A stretch of 64,000 bases of DNA, from contig JBAIAA010000454.1 in NCBI GenBank assembly GCA_037893245.1, positions 294,059-358,058 on the forward strand, given 5' to 3'. Of the stretch, positions 63,100 through 64,000 are shown one piece after another; position 1 is the first letter of the stretch; every line of letters begins with the position of its first letter. This stretch comes from Crossaster papposus. Its lineage: Eukaryota > Echinodermata > Asteroidea > Velatida > Solasteridae. Under the pieces are notes generated by a model. That model was not told the DNA's origin. It saw only the letters and a program-made list of their open reading frames with translations, and did not search any database. The position numbers and the translations under genes are program-made.

Positions 63100-63600
63100 A
63101 CTGTACCATTGCGGTCACACTTAGGGCCTACTCCTGTTAAATCCATGATGTTCGACGACCAACAGACTAGCAATAGCGATATATTGTCGGCAAATATTTC
63201 TCTCCAGAAGAAGATAACTTCAATCAATAAGAAGCAGAAACTGTCGGCGGGAGATTTTGACCCCTCTCGAGCGACGGCAACCGCGAACAATTTGAGCACT
63301 CTGAGAAGGTTAAATACTTCATCGAATCGGCATTGGGTCTGTGGAGGACGGCGATAACCCTTCTGCCAAAGGTCAACCTTACTGAAGCTTTGGATTGGGT
63401 AATAAAACGCCAACAGCTCATTCAGTTGCCCGACAGATCCCGTCATGGCTGCTCTACCGTCAAGGAATATGTTGCCGATAATCTGGCTGAAGACTCTGAA
63501 GACGAGAAACGTCTGATCAAAGCCGAAAAGTCAGCCGCCGCCAAGAGAGAACAGTTTTATTATTATGCAATTCGTAAGTCACCGGGCTAATTTCTAGCAG
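63100..63600 (+). mobile_element. possible fragment of a retroelement-associated protein
   Basis: Plus-strand open stretches include STVKEYVADNLAEDSEDEKR followed by a Lys/Ala-rich segment, a pattern I associate with gag-like proteins near marine-invertebrate retroelements. The assignment is tentative and the piece looks partial and old. 62700-63100 and 63600-64000 show no recognisable gene. Confidence 0.3.
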
Positions 63601-64000
63601 TGTATCAGCGGATGATTGACACCCAGCTTGGCAATTTGACCCCCAGATTGTATTGTACCAGAACACTCGGTAAATGTAAACGGAATTCTTCCCCTGGGAT
63701 CTCGATTATTGCAAATCGCGTACCACTTGATTAGTGCATGCAAATACTGAACTTGGCCCCAAAAGAAAACATTTGTTTTCCGTTTAGACGCAATTTGTAA
63801 GATGTCAAGCTGATTTGAAGCTTTGCATTATCGGTCGATTGAGTACCGAATGACTTATTGAATTGTGTTCCAAAATGATTTGTCAATCGAACAAGACGGT
63901 TTAGTCGAAAATAGCCGAATTAGACGGCCAATCTAAGTTTTTCACCCATCAATACTTTCCCTTTTCTTTTGCGTTTCTCATGAGTGAGTTCCAGTGCTCT

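Overview
This is a repeat-rich animal genomic window. It has no operons. Its one recognisable host gene is spread over about 56 kb in small exons with GT-AG introns. Several tRNA-derived SINE families, TIR elements of the kind common in marine invertebrates, and deuterostome-looking repeats suggest a marine invertebrate, perhaps an echinoderm or hemichordate. That assignment is only an inference.

The host gene lies on the minus strand from 62669 to 6677 and encodes a class C G-protein-coupled receptor closest to GABA-B receptor subunit 2. Eighteen exons can be supported from splice sites, reading phase and protein similarity. Seven exons (62.6k, 53.5k, 47.9k, 39.1k, 38.0k, 36.5k, 33.8k) encode most of the Venus-flytrap ligand-binding domain. 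Two exons (30.4k, 29.4k) encode a C-type-lectin-like domain. Exons at 27.6k and 26.2k give the linker and TM1. Exons at 24.8k, 21.4k, 19.2k, 18.6k and 13.6k carry TM2 to TM7. Exons at 11.6k and 6.8k give a coiled coil and a cytoplasmic tail ending in a stop codon. The signal peptide and first part of the flytrap lie beyond the right edge, or at least were not seen. The lectin-like module has phase-1 outer borders, fits the downstream receptor exon in frame, and is the most unusual feature of the gene.

The introns and the left flank are packed with mobile-element debris. There are two LINE reverse-transcriptase fragments (about 8.0k, 57.0k), a piggyBac transposase fragment (2.7k), and a possible Helitron end (2.6k). 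SINE copies lie at 4.8k, 6.2k, 9.4k, 37.6k and 52.8k, alongside many short TIR elements. Several foldback elements are built from degenerate copies of one short word (9.8-11.0k, 14.1-15.4k, 16.6-17.4k, 45.4-46.8k, 50.2-51.0k). A 3.4-kb element with about 1.2-kb inverted arms lies at 41.8-45.2k. Two large minisatellites lie at 31.7-32.8k and 59.9-62.2k and create long but meaningless open frames. Very long G or C homopolymer runs recur. The left flank (0-6 kb) has a CpG-rich promoter-like segment near 0.9-1.1 kb but no gene I can recognise.
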